Below, one piece after another: positions 8,655-18,008 of a DNA stretch of 64,000 bases. The stretch is from an uncultured Pelagibacteraceae bacterium. GTDB taxonomy: Bacteria > Pseudomonadota > Alphaproteobacteria > Pelagibacterales > Pelagibacteraceae. The stretch is from contig CACFBW010000003.1 of the NCBI GenBank assembly GCA_902564565.1, forward strand, positions 1 to 64,000. The letters run 5' to 3'. The translations under genes and the position numbers were made by a program. Below the pieces are notes generated by a model. That model was given only the letters and a program-made list of their open reading frames with translations. It was not told where the DNA came from and ran no database searches. Position 1 is the stretch's first letter, and every line of letters begins with the position of its first letter.

Positions 8655-9757
8655 GCCAACAAATTAAATGCCCACATTGTCACAAGTCTTTCACTTTAGA
8701 AGAAGGTTTTAAAGATGATTTAGAAATTATAAAAAAAAAGGAAACAGCAAGAGTCCAAAATAAAATTAGATTAGAAGAAGAAAAAAATGCAGATAAAAAA
8801 TATCAAGCCCAATTAAATGAAGCTAATAGAAAATTAGCAGAAAATGAAAAAAAAGAAAAAAAACTAAAATTGGAAATTCAAGAACAGGCTGATAAAAATG
8901 CAGATAAGAAATATAAATCTGAATTAAAAGACACCCAATCTGAATTAGATAAAGCAAAAAAAAATCTAGCAGCAAAAGATAAGGAAAGTGAAATAAATAA
9001 TAAAAGATTACTTAAGAGACTGGAACAGCAAGAGAGACTTATAAAAGAAAAGGAAAAATTGCTGAAACAAAAATCTACTGAAGTTCAAGGAGAAGTTCAG
9101 GAAGAATTGCTCGAAGATTTTTTGAAACGTAAATTTCCAGATGACAAAGTAACACCAATAGAGAAAGGAAAAAAAGGTGGAGATTGCATATTAACTATAT
9201 TGGATAATAATAAAAAAAAAATTGGAGAAATATATTTTGAAAGAAAAGATAGAGAAAAAGTATTCCAGGAGAAATGGGTAAATAAACTTTTAAACGACAT
9301 GAAAGAGAGAAATATTGGTTACGGAATACTTGTTTCAGCATCTCTACCAAAAGACTTTAATAAGGATGATGATGCATTTGTAACTAGGCACAACAATATT
9401 TTAGTTGTTCCAATGAGCAATCAATTAGTTCATGCACTTGTATATAGCTTTAGAAATGAGTTAGTAGAGAAATCAAAAAAAAATAAAGACTTTGATGCGC
9501 CAGCAGAAATGCAGAAGTTATGGAATTTAGTTACAGGTGATCAATTTAGCTTAAGAATAAGAACTTTAGCTTTAAAAATTTTTGACTTTGAAAAATCAAT
9601 TAAAAGTAGAAAGAAATTTCATGAAAAAAATATTGCTGACGATGAAAATATATTAATAAATATGAAAGACGAACTTAAAAATTTCTTACTTTCATTCAGA
9701 TCACAAGTTGGTTTAAAGTTTGACGATAATTTACTCGAGCCTCCAAAAGATAAATAA
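8651..9757 (+). CDS. DUF2130 domain protein (N-terminal zinc-ribbon-like motif, coiled coil, nuclease-like C-terminal domain)
   Basis: CPHCHKSF, long K/E coiled coil, GGDCILTILDNNKKKIGEIYFERKD...EKWVNKLLNDM. Confidence 0.8.
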   Translation: MSQQIKCPHCHKSFTLEEGFKDDLEIIKKKETARVQNKIRLEEEKNADKKYQAQLNEANRKLAENEKKEKKLKLEIQEQADKNADKKYKSELKDTQSELDKAKKNLAAKDKESEINNKRLLKRLEQQERLIKEKEKLLKQKSTEVQGEVQEELLEDFLKRKFPDDKVTPIEKGKKGGDCILTILDNNKKKIGEIYFERKDREKVFQEKWVNKLLNDMKERNIGYGILVSASLPKDFNKDDDAFVTRHNNILVVPMSNQLVHALVYSFRNELVEKSKKNKDFDAPAEMQKLWNLVTGDQFSLRIRTLALKIFDFEKSIKSRKKFHEKNIADDENILINMKDELKNFLLSFRSQVGLKFDDNLLEPPKDK

Positions 9758-9776
9758 CTTAAAGAAAATATTAAAA

Positions 9777-10457
9777 ATGAAATGGAATAATAAATTTAAT
9801 TATCCAAAATCGTCTAGATCTAATGAAGATGGTTTTAGAAAATATTTATTTGGTGAAGAAAAATTGCCAAGCGTTACTTCTATTTTACAAGCCACTAAAT
9901 CAGAAGAAGATAAAGCTGCTTTGGAAAATTGGAAACAACGTATTGGCGTTCAAGAAGCAAATAAAATTAAAACAGAGGCTTCTAATAGAGGAACTTCAAT
10001 GCATTCTTATATTGAAAATTTTTTGAGAGGTAGAATTAATGAAAGTTTTTTTGAAAGTAATGAACAATATAAAAATATGGCTAAAGAAATAATAGATAAA
10101 GGCATCAAAGGAAAATTAGAAGAAATTTATGGAATGGAAACTACCTTACATTATCCTAAAAAATATGCTGGAACAGCAGATTTGATTGGTATTTACGAAG
10201 GAAAACAATGCTGTCTTGATTTCAAGCAATCAAACAGGTTGAAAAAGGCAGAATATATTCAAGATTATTTTTTGCAATTAGGAGCATACACTTTAGCGCA
10301 TAATGTTGTTTACAAAACAAATATTACTTTAGGAGCAATATTATTGTGCACTGTAGATAATTTTTATCAAGAATTTAAAATTGAAGGATCAGAATTATTG
10401 ATGTACCAAAATTTATTTCTAGAAAGAGTAAAAAAATTTAATGAAATGGACAATTAA
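9777..10457 (+). CDS. PD-(D/E)XK nuclease, RecB/MGME1-like exonuclease
   Basis: Motifs GTSMHSYIE, AGTADLIG, CCLDFKQS (DxK) and QLGAY (QxxxY). Confidence 0.75.
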   Translation: MKWNNKFNYPKSSRSNEDGFRKYLFGEEKLPSVTSILQATKSEEDKAALENWKQRIGVQEANKIKTEASNRGTSMHSYIENFLRGRINESFFESNEQYKNMAKEIIDKGIKGKLEEIYGMETTLHYPKKYAGTADLIGIYEGKQCCLDFKQSNRLKKAEYIQDYFLQLGAYTLAHNVVYKTNITLGAILLCTVDNFYQEFKIEGSELLMYQNLFLERVKKFNEMDN

Positions 10458-10460
10458 TAT

Positions 10461-11891
10461 ATGAATTTAGTTATTTGGGATGTGGAAAGCTCGTCATCAT
10501 CAACTTCCTTTGGAAGTATAATTGAAATAGGTGGAATTCTAGTTGATGAAAATTTTGTAGAAAAAGATCGATTTAATTTTAGATGTAGGTTGCCAGAAGG
10601 CGAAATTCCTCAAGCTATGGCATTAATTGTTAATAAAACAGGAGTAGATTTATTAACAAAAGCTAATTTAAGCCATTATCAAATGCTGGGTGAAGTTGAA
10701 AAAATATTTAAAAAATGGAGCCCTGCAATTTTTTTGGGTTGGTCAAATATTGGTTTTGACGATGAAATGATTAGAAAAGAGTTTTTTAAAGGAATTAGAT
10801 ATCCTTATATTACCAATGCTTCACCAAACAAAAGACATGATGGTCTTAATATTGCAAGAGCAGCCTATGCGGTAGATAAAAATATTCTTAAAACAGAGAT
10901 TAATGAAAAAGGTAATGCAGTAATGAAATTAGAGTCTTTATCCAGAATGAATGGTTTCGAAGCTTCTGGAGCTCATTCAGCTTTATTTGATGCTGAATTA
11001 ACAATGAAAATATTATCATTAATAAAGAAAAAACAACCTAAAACATGGAATTCATTTTTTAAAACTTCAAATAGGCATGACACCGAAACAATATTTAAAA
11101 AAGAAAAGATTTTTACATTAAATGAATATTTTTATGGAAAATCAAGGCTATATCTATGTGCTCCACTTCATCCTAAACACTGTATTCATCCAATCTACCA
11201 ATGGGGACAAGCAGTTGATCTAAGAGTAGATGTTGAGCCATTATTAAATTTATCAATTAACGATCTTAAATTAGAAATGAAAAAATCTCCAAAATTCTTA
11301 CGAACCATCAGATCAAATAAGGCTCCAATTATTTTAGACTCAACCTATGGAATGAAAGAAGAACCTTATAACGCTATAGATATTAATATAATTAAAAAAA
11401 GAGCAGAAATAGTGAAAGGTAATGAAAAATTTTCTCAAAATATTATGATTGCACTAAGAGATATTGCTGAAGAAAAAGAACAATCAAAATCACAAGAAGA
11501 CATTTTAGCTGAAGAAAGTATATATAACCGATTTACTTCAAATAAAGATACAGCACTTTTTCCAAAATGGCATGCTGCACCCTGGAAAGACAAATTAAGT
11601 TTATTAGATAAATTTGAAGATGAAAGACTTGTTGGTTTTGGAAAAAAAATTATTTTTCAAGAATCACCCGAGGTTTTACCTGAGGGAATGTTAAAAAGTA
11701 TTAAAAGAGAAATTGCAAATCGAATATTAAGCGAAAAAAAAGAAAAATGGTGGACGTGTAAAGAATTTTATTATGAGTGCGACAATTTGAGAGAAAAATA
11801 TTCTAATAATAATGACGAAGAGAAATTAAAATTTCTTGATCAATTAAATAATTTTGTAATGTCAATTGAAAAAAAATATCAAAATGTTTAG
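10461..11891 (+). CDS. sbcB: exodeoxyribonuclease I-like DEDDh exonuclease
   Basis: WDVESSSSS (DxE), FLGWSNIGFDDEMIRKEFF, HSALFDAELT (HxxxxD), ExoI-type C-terminal region. Confidence 0.8.
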   Translation: MNLVIWDVESSSSSTSFGSIIEIGGILVDENFVEKDRFNFRCRLPEGEIPQAMALIVNKTGVDLLTKANLSHYQMLGEVEKIFKKWSPAIFLGWSNIGFDDEMIRKEFFKGIRYPYITNASPNKRHDGLNIARAAYAVDKNILKTEINEKGNAVMKLESLSRMNGFEASGAHSALFDAELTMKILSLIKKKQPKTWNSFFKTSNRHDTETIFKKEKIFTLNEYFYGKSRLYLCAPLHPKHCIHPIYQWGQAVDLRVDVEPLLNLSINDLKLEMKKSPKFLRTIRSNKAPIILDSTYGMKEEPYNAIDINIIKKRAEIVKGNEKFSQNIMIALRDIAEEKEQSKSQEDILAEESIYNRFTSNKDTALFPKWHAAPWKDKLSLLDKFEDERLVGFGKKIIFQESPEVLPEGMLKSIKREIANRILSEKKEKWWTCKEFYYECDNLREKYSNNNDEEKLKFLDQLNNFVMSIEKKYQNV

Positions 11892-11926
11892 TTGACTTTT
11901 TTAATTTACCCAATACATAAGTGTAT

Positions 11927-12247
11927 ATGATTAATGAATTTAAAGATGAAGATTTTGATGCAAAAATTAAAAATGAAGATGTTTCTATTTTACAATTTAG
12001 CGCAAGCTGGTGTGGACCTTGCAAAGTTTTAAAGCCAATTATGGAAAAATTATCAGACGAATTTAAAGACAAGGGTCACTTTTATTATGCAGATATTGAT
12101 GAAAATGCAATTAATACTGCAACTAGCATAGCTAATGTTAGAGGAGTACCAACAGTAGTCATCTATAAAAAGGGTGAGGAAGTTGCAAGAAAAGTAGGTG
12201 GACTTCCCGAACAACAAATGAGAGATTTTTTAAAAGAAAATCTTTAA
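11927..12247 (+). CDS. trxA: thioredoxin
   Basis: FSASWCGPCKVLKPIMEKL, VRGVPTVVIYKKGEEV. Confidence 0.95.
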   Translation: MINEFKDEDFDAKIKNEDVSILQFSASWCGPCKVLKPIMEKLSDEFKDKGHFYYADIDENAINTATSIANVRGVPTVVIYKKGEEVARKVGGLPEQQMRDFLKENL

Positions 12248-13515
12248 TTTAAATTTAAAACTTCTCCAGCAAGATACAGCGACCCAGTAATTAAAACTAT
12301 ATCCTTCTCTTGAAGTTTTAATGATTTTAAAGCTTCCAATATAGATTTTTTATAATTAACATTATTAAATCCAGTAATTTTATTTTTTAATTTTTCTCCA
12401 TTTATTGCGTTAGGTTGATTGGGTATATCCACTGTTGTTATTGAGTGTATTTTATTTTTAAAAAAACTAATATATTTCTCATGATCTTTATTTGCCATCA
12501 TTCCAATAACAAGATGTTTATTTGAATGAACTGTGTCTAGGTAATCTGTTAATACCTTAGCGCCAAGTGCATTATGCGAACCATCAACAAAAAGTTTGTT
12601 ATTTTTAATTATGCTTTTAAGTTTGCCTAATTTTATTTCTTGTAATCTCGCTATACTTGGAATTTTCAAAATTCCTTCTTTGATATGCTTGTCTGAAATC
12701 TGTAATTCTTCAATATTTCGAAGAGTTGCTATAGCAGCTGCTACATTTGATAATTGAAATTCGCCAACAAGATTAGGCGTTGGTAATTTTAAACCTCCAT
12801 ACTCATCTTCATAATAAAAAAAGTTATTTTCTCCTAGAGAGAATGAATAAAGTTCATTAAAAATTATCTTTTTTGAATTATTAGATTTAAGAGATTTTTT
12901 AATTTTTTCTAAGGTTTTTTTGTCATCTTGGTTTGATACAATTATCTTTGAATTTAATAATGAGGAGGTTTTTTCAAAGATAATTTTATCGATTGTTCTT
13001 TCATTTTGAGGAAGCCAATCAGTATGATCTAGCCCTATGGCAGTCACTACTGATGCTATATTTTTTTCTAAAATATTTGTAGCATCAAATCTATGAAAGA
13101 GTCCTGATTCAATTATGTTTATATTTTTTTTATATTTTTTTGTTCCATAAAAAAATCCAGCAGTTAAAATTTCAAAATATGTGATTTCGTCTCCATCATT
13201 TGCTTCTTCCACCTCAGATAAAATTTGACATAGTTCGAAATCATCAATTTCTTTGTTATTATATACAAATCTTTCATTTATTTTTTTTACATGAGGACTT
13301 GTGTAAATGTTACATTTAGTTTTTGCTGCGGTTAGAATTGCTCTCATTGTTTGAATAGTAGAATTTTTTCCATTTGTTCCAACTACTGAAATTGATTTTA
13401 TATTTTTTTGAGGATTCCCTAGTTTTTGACAAAGTTTTTTAATTCTATCTAGGCTTAAATCTATTTCTTTAGGATGCAGCTTTTGTAAGCGTTCTAACGT
13501 TTTCTGAAGTTTCAT
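12244..13515 (-). CDS. folC: folylpolyglutamate/dihydrofolate synthase
   Basis: LHPKEIDLSLDRIKKL, GTNGKNST P-loop, GLDHTDWL, FVDGSHN. Confidence 0.93.
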   Translation of the reverse strand: MKLQKTLERLQKLHPKEIDLSLDRIKKLCQKLGNPQKNIKSISVVGTNGKNSTIQTMRAILTAAKTKCNIYTSPHVKKINERFVYNNKEIDDFELCQILSEVEEANDGDEITYFEILTAGFFYGTKKYKKNINIIESGLFHRFDATNILEKNIASVVTAIGLDHTDWLPQNERTIDKIIFEKTSSLLNSKIIVSNQDDKKTLEKIKKSLKSNNSKKIIFNELYSFSLGENNFFYYEDEYGGLKLPTPNLVGEFQLSNVAAAIATLRNIEELQISDKHIKEGILKIPSIARLQEIKLGKLKSIIKNNKLFVDGSHNALGAKVLTDYLDTVHSNKHLVIGMMANKDHEKYISFFKNKIHSITTVDIPNQPNAINGEKLKNKITGFNNVNYKKSILEALKSLKLQEKDIVLITGSLYLAGEVLNLN

Positions 13516-14401
13516 TTAATTCTGAATTTATATCAGAATTTTTCTTTAACAATATCGACAAAATAGAACCTATTTTTTTTCTAAGGTCTTTTCTTTCTAT
13601 TACCGTGTCAATAAAGCCACATTTTTGTTCTACATATTCGCTAGTTTGAAAATCTGGAGGGAGTTCTTCTTTTACAGTTGCTTGAATTACTCTTTTTCCA
13701 GCAAACGCTACAATTGCACCTGGTTCAGCAAAAGTTACATCACCCAACATACCAAAGGATGCTGTAGTACCCCCAGCTGTTGGGTCGGTTAAAACAACTA
13801 TGTAAGGTAAATTATTTTTTTTAAGTTCATTTATTGCTAAAGTTACCCTTGTCATTTGAGATAAAGCAATAAGAGATTCAAACATTCTCATTCCACCTGA
13901 TGCGGTGAATAAAATAAAAGGTTGATTATTGTCTATTGCATGTTGAATTCCATATATTATAGCTTCACCTTCTGCAGCACCAACAGATCCGCCAATAAAC
14001 GAAAAATCAAATGCACCAGCTGTTACATTTATATTGTTAATTCTAGTTTTGCTTATCATGACAGCGCATTCTTGGCCTGTTTTTTTTCTCGCAGATTTTA
14101 GTCTTTCTTTATAAGATTTTGAATCTTCCCAATTTAAAGGGTCATCTTGAGGTATAGGCGTTTTTAAAATTTCATAATTATTTTTTCCAAATACTACGTC
14201 AAATCTTTGTCTGGAATTAATTCTATGGTGTTTGTTGCATGATTTACAAACCCATAAATTTTCTTCTAATTCTTTTTTTAAAATTGGCCCTTTACAACAA
14301 GTTGTCCAATCACTATTTTCAATTTCTTCTTTACTTGGTCTTTTTTTGATTGCAGTTTTTATTTTTTCACCAAATTTTAAAACCTTTGTAATCCAATTCA
14401 T
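13469..14401 (-). CDS. accD: acetyl-CoA carboxylase carboxyltransferase subunit beta
   Basis: C4 zinc-finger region, GAFDFSFIGGSVGAAEGE, FTASGGMRMFE, TDPTAGGTTASFGMLGDV. Confidence 0.95.
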   Translation of the reverse strand: MNWITKVLKFGEKIKTAIKKRPSKEEIENSDWTTCCKGPILKKELEENLWVCKSCNKHHRINSRQRFDVVFGKNNYEILKTPIPQDDPLNWEDSKSYKERLKSARKKTGQECAVMISKTRINNINVTAGAFDFSFIGGSVGAAEGEAIIYGIQHAIDNNQPFILFTASGGMRMFESLIALSQMTRVTLAINELKKNNLPYIVVLTDPTAGGTTASFGMLGDVTFAEPGAIVAFAGKRVIQATVKEELPPDFQTSEYVEQKCGFIDTVIERKDLRKKIGSILSILLKKNSDINSELNETSENVRTLTKAAS

Positions 14402-15201
14402 AAAATTTTATTTCTAAGTTTTTTTACCATTTTGCTTACCATTTTGACAGGATTGTGTCCTTTTTTTAAACTTTTAGTTATTTCTTTACATATTTCACTT
14501 CCAACAACTAATCCATCAGCACTTTTAAATGACGAAATTGAATCATTGGTAATTCCAAAACCTATAACACAATTTTTATTTTTATTGATTCTTTTTACTT
14601 TTTTATAATTTTTTAATATCTCTTTTGGTGAAATTTTTAATTTACTTCCGGTGGTACCAAGCATTGAAATATAATAAATCATATCATGAGAGTCATTAAT
14701 AATTTTTTTCATTCTTTTGTTTGAAGTGGTTGGGGATATTAATTGTACAAAAGTAATAGATTTTTTTTTACATTTTTTTGCGAAATGCTTGTTGTCTGGC
14801 CAGGGTAGATCAACTACTATTAAACCGCTAACCCCCACTTCTTTGCATTTATTTATAAATTTATTTTCTCCATATTGAAAAATCATATTATAATAACCCA
14901 TTAAAATAACTGGTTTATTATATTTTAATTTTTTGAATTGTTTTACAATTTGAAAAACATCTTTTAATTTAGTTCCTTTTTTAATTGATCTATAGGCGCT
15001 AGTTTGAATTTGTCCTCCGTCAGCAATTGGAGTGTTATGAGGAAACCCAATTTCGCAAATATCCACATGTTTTGAAATTGAATTTAATATTTCTAATGAC
15101 TTTCTTTTATTATTATCTCCGGCTACTGTATAAGTTAGTAAAGCAGGTCTTTTTTCTTTTTTACATTTTTTAAAAGCTAAACTGATTGACGATATTGTCA
15201 T
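14398..15201 (-). CDS. trpA: tryptophan synthase alpha subunit
   Basis: CEIGFPHNTPIADGG, GVSGLIVVDLPWPD, IGFGITN. Confidence 0.95.
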   Translation of the reverse strand: MTISSISLAFKKCKKEKRPALLTYTVAGDNNKRKSLEILNSISKHVDICEIGFPHNTPIADGGQIQTSAYRSIKKGTKLKDVFQIVKQFKKLKYNKPVILMGYYNMIFQYGENKFINKCKEVGVSGLIVVDLPWPDNKHFAKKCKKKSITFVQLISPTTSNKRMKKIINDSHDMIYYISMLGTTGSKLKISPKEILKNYKKVKRINKNKNCVIGFGITNDSISSFKSADGLVVGSEICKEITKSLKKGHNPVKMVSKMVKKLRNKIL

Positions 15202-16433
15202 TTATATTTTCCTAATCTTTGCTTTAAAATATGTTTGTCTTTGTATGCGTCTCCACAACTACAAACACAAACAATAGTATCCTTGCTTAACTTAGGAGCT
15301 ATTTTTATTGCTTCTGCAAATGCATGACTTGGTTCTAAACTTGGGTTTAAATTTTCATACTTAGTTACTAATTGGTAGGCACTTAAAGCTTCTTCGTCAG
15401 TAGCAGCAGTATATCTTGCTCTTTTTGTGTCTTTTAAAAAACAATGTAATGGTGAAACTCCTGGATAATCTAGTCCAGCGCTAATAGACTCCGTTTCTTC
15501 TATTTGACCATCTTTGTTCTGGTTTACATATTGAGCTGCACCGTGCAATATTCCTATTTTCGATCCATAAGTTAATGGTGCAGCGTGTCTTTTGCTTTTT
15601 TTTGGACCTCCGGCCTCAATACCAACAAATTCAATTTGTTTTTTATTGTAATGCATAAATTCATTCCAAAATCCAAAACTTGAAGATCCACCGCCAACAC
15701 AGTTTAATAATTTCATTTTTTTTGGGATTCCTCCAAATTCTTTTTTAATTTGTATAAGAAGTTCCCTAGAGATTTGTGATGTACTCCATCCACAAATTTT
15801 GACAAAAATATTAGGACCTACAGTTGAACCTACACACATATGAGTTGTATCACAGTTTGATACCCAGTATCTCATGCATTCACTAACAGCATCCACAAGC
15901 GTTTGACTTCCTGTATAAACCGGAATTATTTCAGCACCATTTTTCCTCATTGCATCACAATTTGGTTTTTGTCTTTTAATGTCTTTTACGCCCATGAATA
16001 TTTTACATTTTAGACCAAATTTTTTTGCAGCCATGCTAAGCATTTTTCCTGCGTATCCAGCGCCTGTATCACCGACGATGAATTTTTTTCCAGCTCTTTT
16101 TGCTATAAGACAATGAACAGTAGCATTATAAATTTTGTGAGCACCACCATTAGCCTCAGATACAACTTTCGCCCATATTTGAGCACCTCCTAAATATTGG
16201 GTTAAATTTTTAAGTTTTATGAAAGATGTTGGTGAACCTACCCAATTTTTAAAATAATAATCTCTTTCTTTAATAAATTTTTTATCTCTTCTTAGTTTTT
16301 CAAACAAGCTAGTTAAATCTTCAACAGGTTTTTTTAAGGTTTCTGGAATATAGCTTCCTCCAAATTTTTTGCCCCATAAACCAGTTTTTTTGTCATGTTG
16401 ATCAATTAAAGGTATATTTTTTTTAATTTTCAT
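15198..16433 (-). CDS. trpB: tryptophan synthase beta subunit
   Basis: FGGSYIPETL, GAHKIYNATVHCL, GDTGAGYAGK, NCVGGGSSSFGFW. Confidence 0.95.
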   Translation of the reverse strand: MKIKKNIPLIDQHDKKTGLWGKKFGGSYIPETLKKPVEDLTSLFEKLRRDKKFIKERDYYFKNWVGSPTSFIKLKNLTQYLGGAQIWAKVVSEANGGAHKIYNATVHCLIAKRAGKKFIVGDTGAGYAGKMLSMAAKKFGLKCKIFMGVKDIKRQKPNCDAMRKNGAEIIPVYTGSQTLVDAVSECMRYWVSNCDTTHMCVGSTVGPNIFVKICGWSTSQISRELLIQIKKEFGGIPKKMKLLNCVGGGSSSFGFWNEFMHYNKKQIEFVGIEAGGPKKSKRHAAPLTYGSKIGILHGAAQYVNQNKDGQIEETESISAGLDYPGVSPLHCFLKDTKRARYTAATDEEALSAYQLVTKYENLNPSLEPSHAFAEAIKIAPKLSKDTIVCVCSCGDAYKDKHILKQRLGKYK

Positions 16434-17037
16434 TTAATAATCTTACTTTATTCATAAATTTTTTTATTTTCGTGTGGTCTTTATAGCCTAATTTTGACTC
16501 AAGTTTAGAAGATAAATCACACCACTTTATACCTAATTTTGCAATATTTTCTATATTCTGTTCCGATACAGATCCTGCAAGCGCAAACTTTTTACCAATT
16601 GGAAGTTTCTGTATCAGGTTTGATGGAAATTCTATAGATTTTTCCATACTAGGCGTATCAAACAATATGTAATCAGCATTAATATATTTTTTATATTTTA
16701 TGATATCATTTTCGTTTCTAACTTGTATCGTTTTTATAATTTTAAGCTTTGATCTATTTTTTATTTCTTCAATTCGTTCATTAGTTTCAGAACCATGAAG
16801 TTGCAAACATTGTATATTTTTAGAACTGATTTGGTCAATCATTTGATTATCTGCATCGACCGTGACAGCTGTAAATAATGTGCTTTTTCTATTATAATTA
16901 TTCAAAATATCTAAGTCAGAAATTTTAATATTTCTAGGGGACTTTTCGTAAAAAATAAATCCAAGAAAATTTACCTTTAGATCAAGGCATACTTGGACGT
17001 CTCTTGTTGGGTTAAGACCACAACACTTAATAATCAT
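16423..17037 (-). CDS. trpF: phosphoribosylanthranilate isomerase
   Basis: KCCGLNPTRDVQ, LGFIFYEKSPRNI, LQLHGSET, CDLSSKLES. Confidence 0.93.
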   Translation of the reverse strand: MIIKCCGLNPTRDVQVCLDLKVNFLGFIFYEKSPRNIKISDLDILNNYNRKSTLFTAVTVDADNQMIDQISSKNIQCLQLHGSETNERIEEIKNRSKLKIIKTIQVRNENDIIKYKKYINADYILFDTPSMEKSIEFPSNLIQKLPIGKKFALAGSVSEQNIENIAKLGIKWCDLSSKLESKLGYKDHTKIKKFMNKVRLLNEN

Positions 17038-17041
17038 TCTG

Positions 17042-17719
17042 TTATTTTAAAGACTGAATTAATTTTTTCAAATTATTTTTAATATTACCTTTGGCTGTTA
17101 TACTTCGCCCAACAACAATAGATGTTGCACCTTTATCAAAAGCTTTTTTTGCTGTTGTAATACGTTTTTGGTCATTAACTTTGTCCCCAAGCAATCTTAT
17201 ACCTGGGGTAATTATTTCTTTTTTAAAAACTTTTCTAACCATACTTGCTTCTTGAGCACTGCACACAATAGCATCGAGTTTTGCTTTACTGGCTAATCTA
17301 GCTTGATGAAGAACTAATTTTTTAACCTCTTTATTAAAACCAATTTCTTTTAGTGCCTTATTGTCTAATGAACTTAATATTGTTACTCCGACTAATTTGG
17401 TTCTTCCAGATGTTTTTTTGGCTGCTTTTAAAGCATCTAATCCTGCACTAATATGAATTGTACAATAATCAAATCTAAGGTCTTTGATTGCTTTGAGAGC
17501 TGAAGAACAAGTATTAGGTATATCAGAAAATTTATAATCCCCAAAAGTAATTTTATTTTTTAATTTTGAGATAAATTTTCTTCCATTTTTTGAATTTAGA
17601 AACTCTAATCCAAATTTATACCCAATTTTAATTTTGTTTGTTTGTGTTTCCTTAATTATTTTTTTTACTTTTGTTACACTTTTAGTATCGCACGCTATAA
17701 AAACTTTTTTATTTTTCAT
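17042..17719 (-). CDS. pyrF: orotidine 5'-phosphate decarboxylase
   Basis: FGDYKFSDIPNTC, VTILSSLD, TPGIRLLGD, IVVGRSIT. Confidence 0.93.
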   Translation of the reverse strand: MKNKKVFIACDTKSVTKVKKIIKETQTNKIKIGYKFGLEFLNSKNGRKFISKLKNKITFGDYKFSDIPNTCSSALKAIKDLRFDYCTIHISAGLDALKAAKKTSGRTKLVGVTILSSLDNKALKEIGFNKEVKKLVLHQARLASKAKLDAIVCSAQEASMVRKVFKKEIITPGIRLLGDKVNDQKRITTAKKAFDKGATSIVVGRSITAKGNIKNNLKKLIQSLK

Positions 17720-17996
17720 TGTTTAATTTATTAAATAATTCTTTTGACATTTTGAAGTGAATAGTTTTTTTCTGAGGTGTATGTATTTTTTCTGAAGTCT
17801 TGGGGTTTCTTGAAATTCTTGATTTTTGTATGTGCGTTGACCACATACCAAAGCCTCTTAGCTCAACTCTTTCACCTCTTTTTAAAGATTCTTTAATTTC
17901 ATTCAAAAATATGTCAAAAAATTTTTCTAAATCTTTTTTTAAAAAATTTGGGTAATTATCAGAAATTTGTTTTAGAAGCTTTGATTTAACAATCAC
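17709..17996 (-). CDS. ihfB: integration host factor beta subunit
   Basis: HU/IHF fold: VELRGFGMWSTHIQKSRISRNPKTSEKI. Confidence 0.93.
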   Translation of the reverse strand: MIVKSKLLKQISDNYPNFLKKDLEKFFDIFLNEIKESLKRGERVELRGFGMWSTHIQKSRISRNPKTSEKIHTPQKKTIHFKMSKELFNKLNNEK

Positions 17997-18008
17997 TAAT
18001 TAAGTTTA

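Noticed and set aside
9823-10026. + strand 67-aa ORF inside the MGME1-like gene
   Set aside because: Alternative frame within a motif-supported CDS; no recognisable features.
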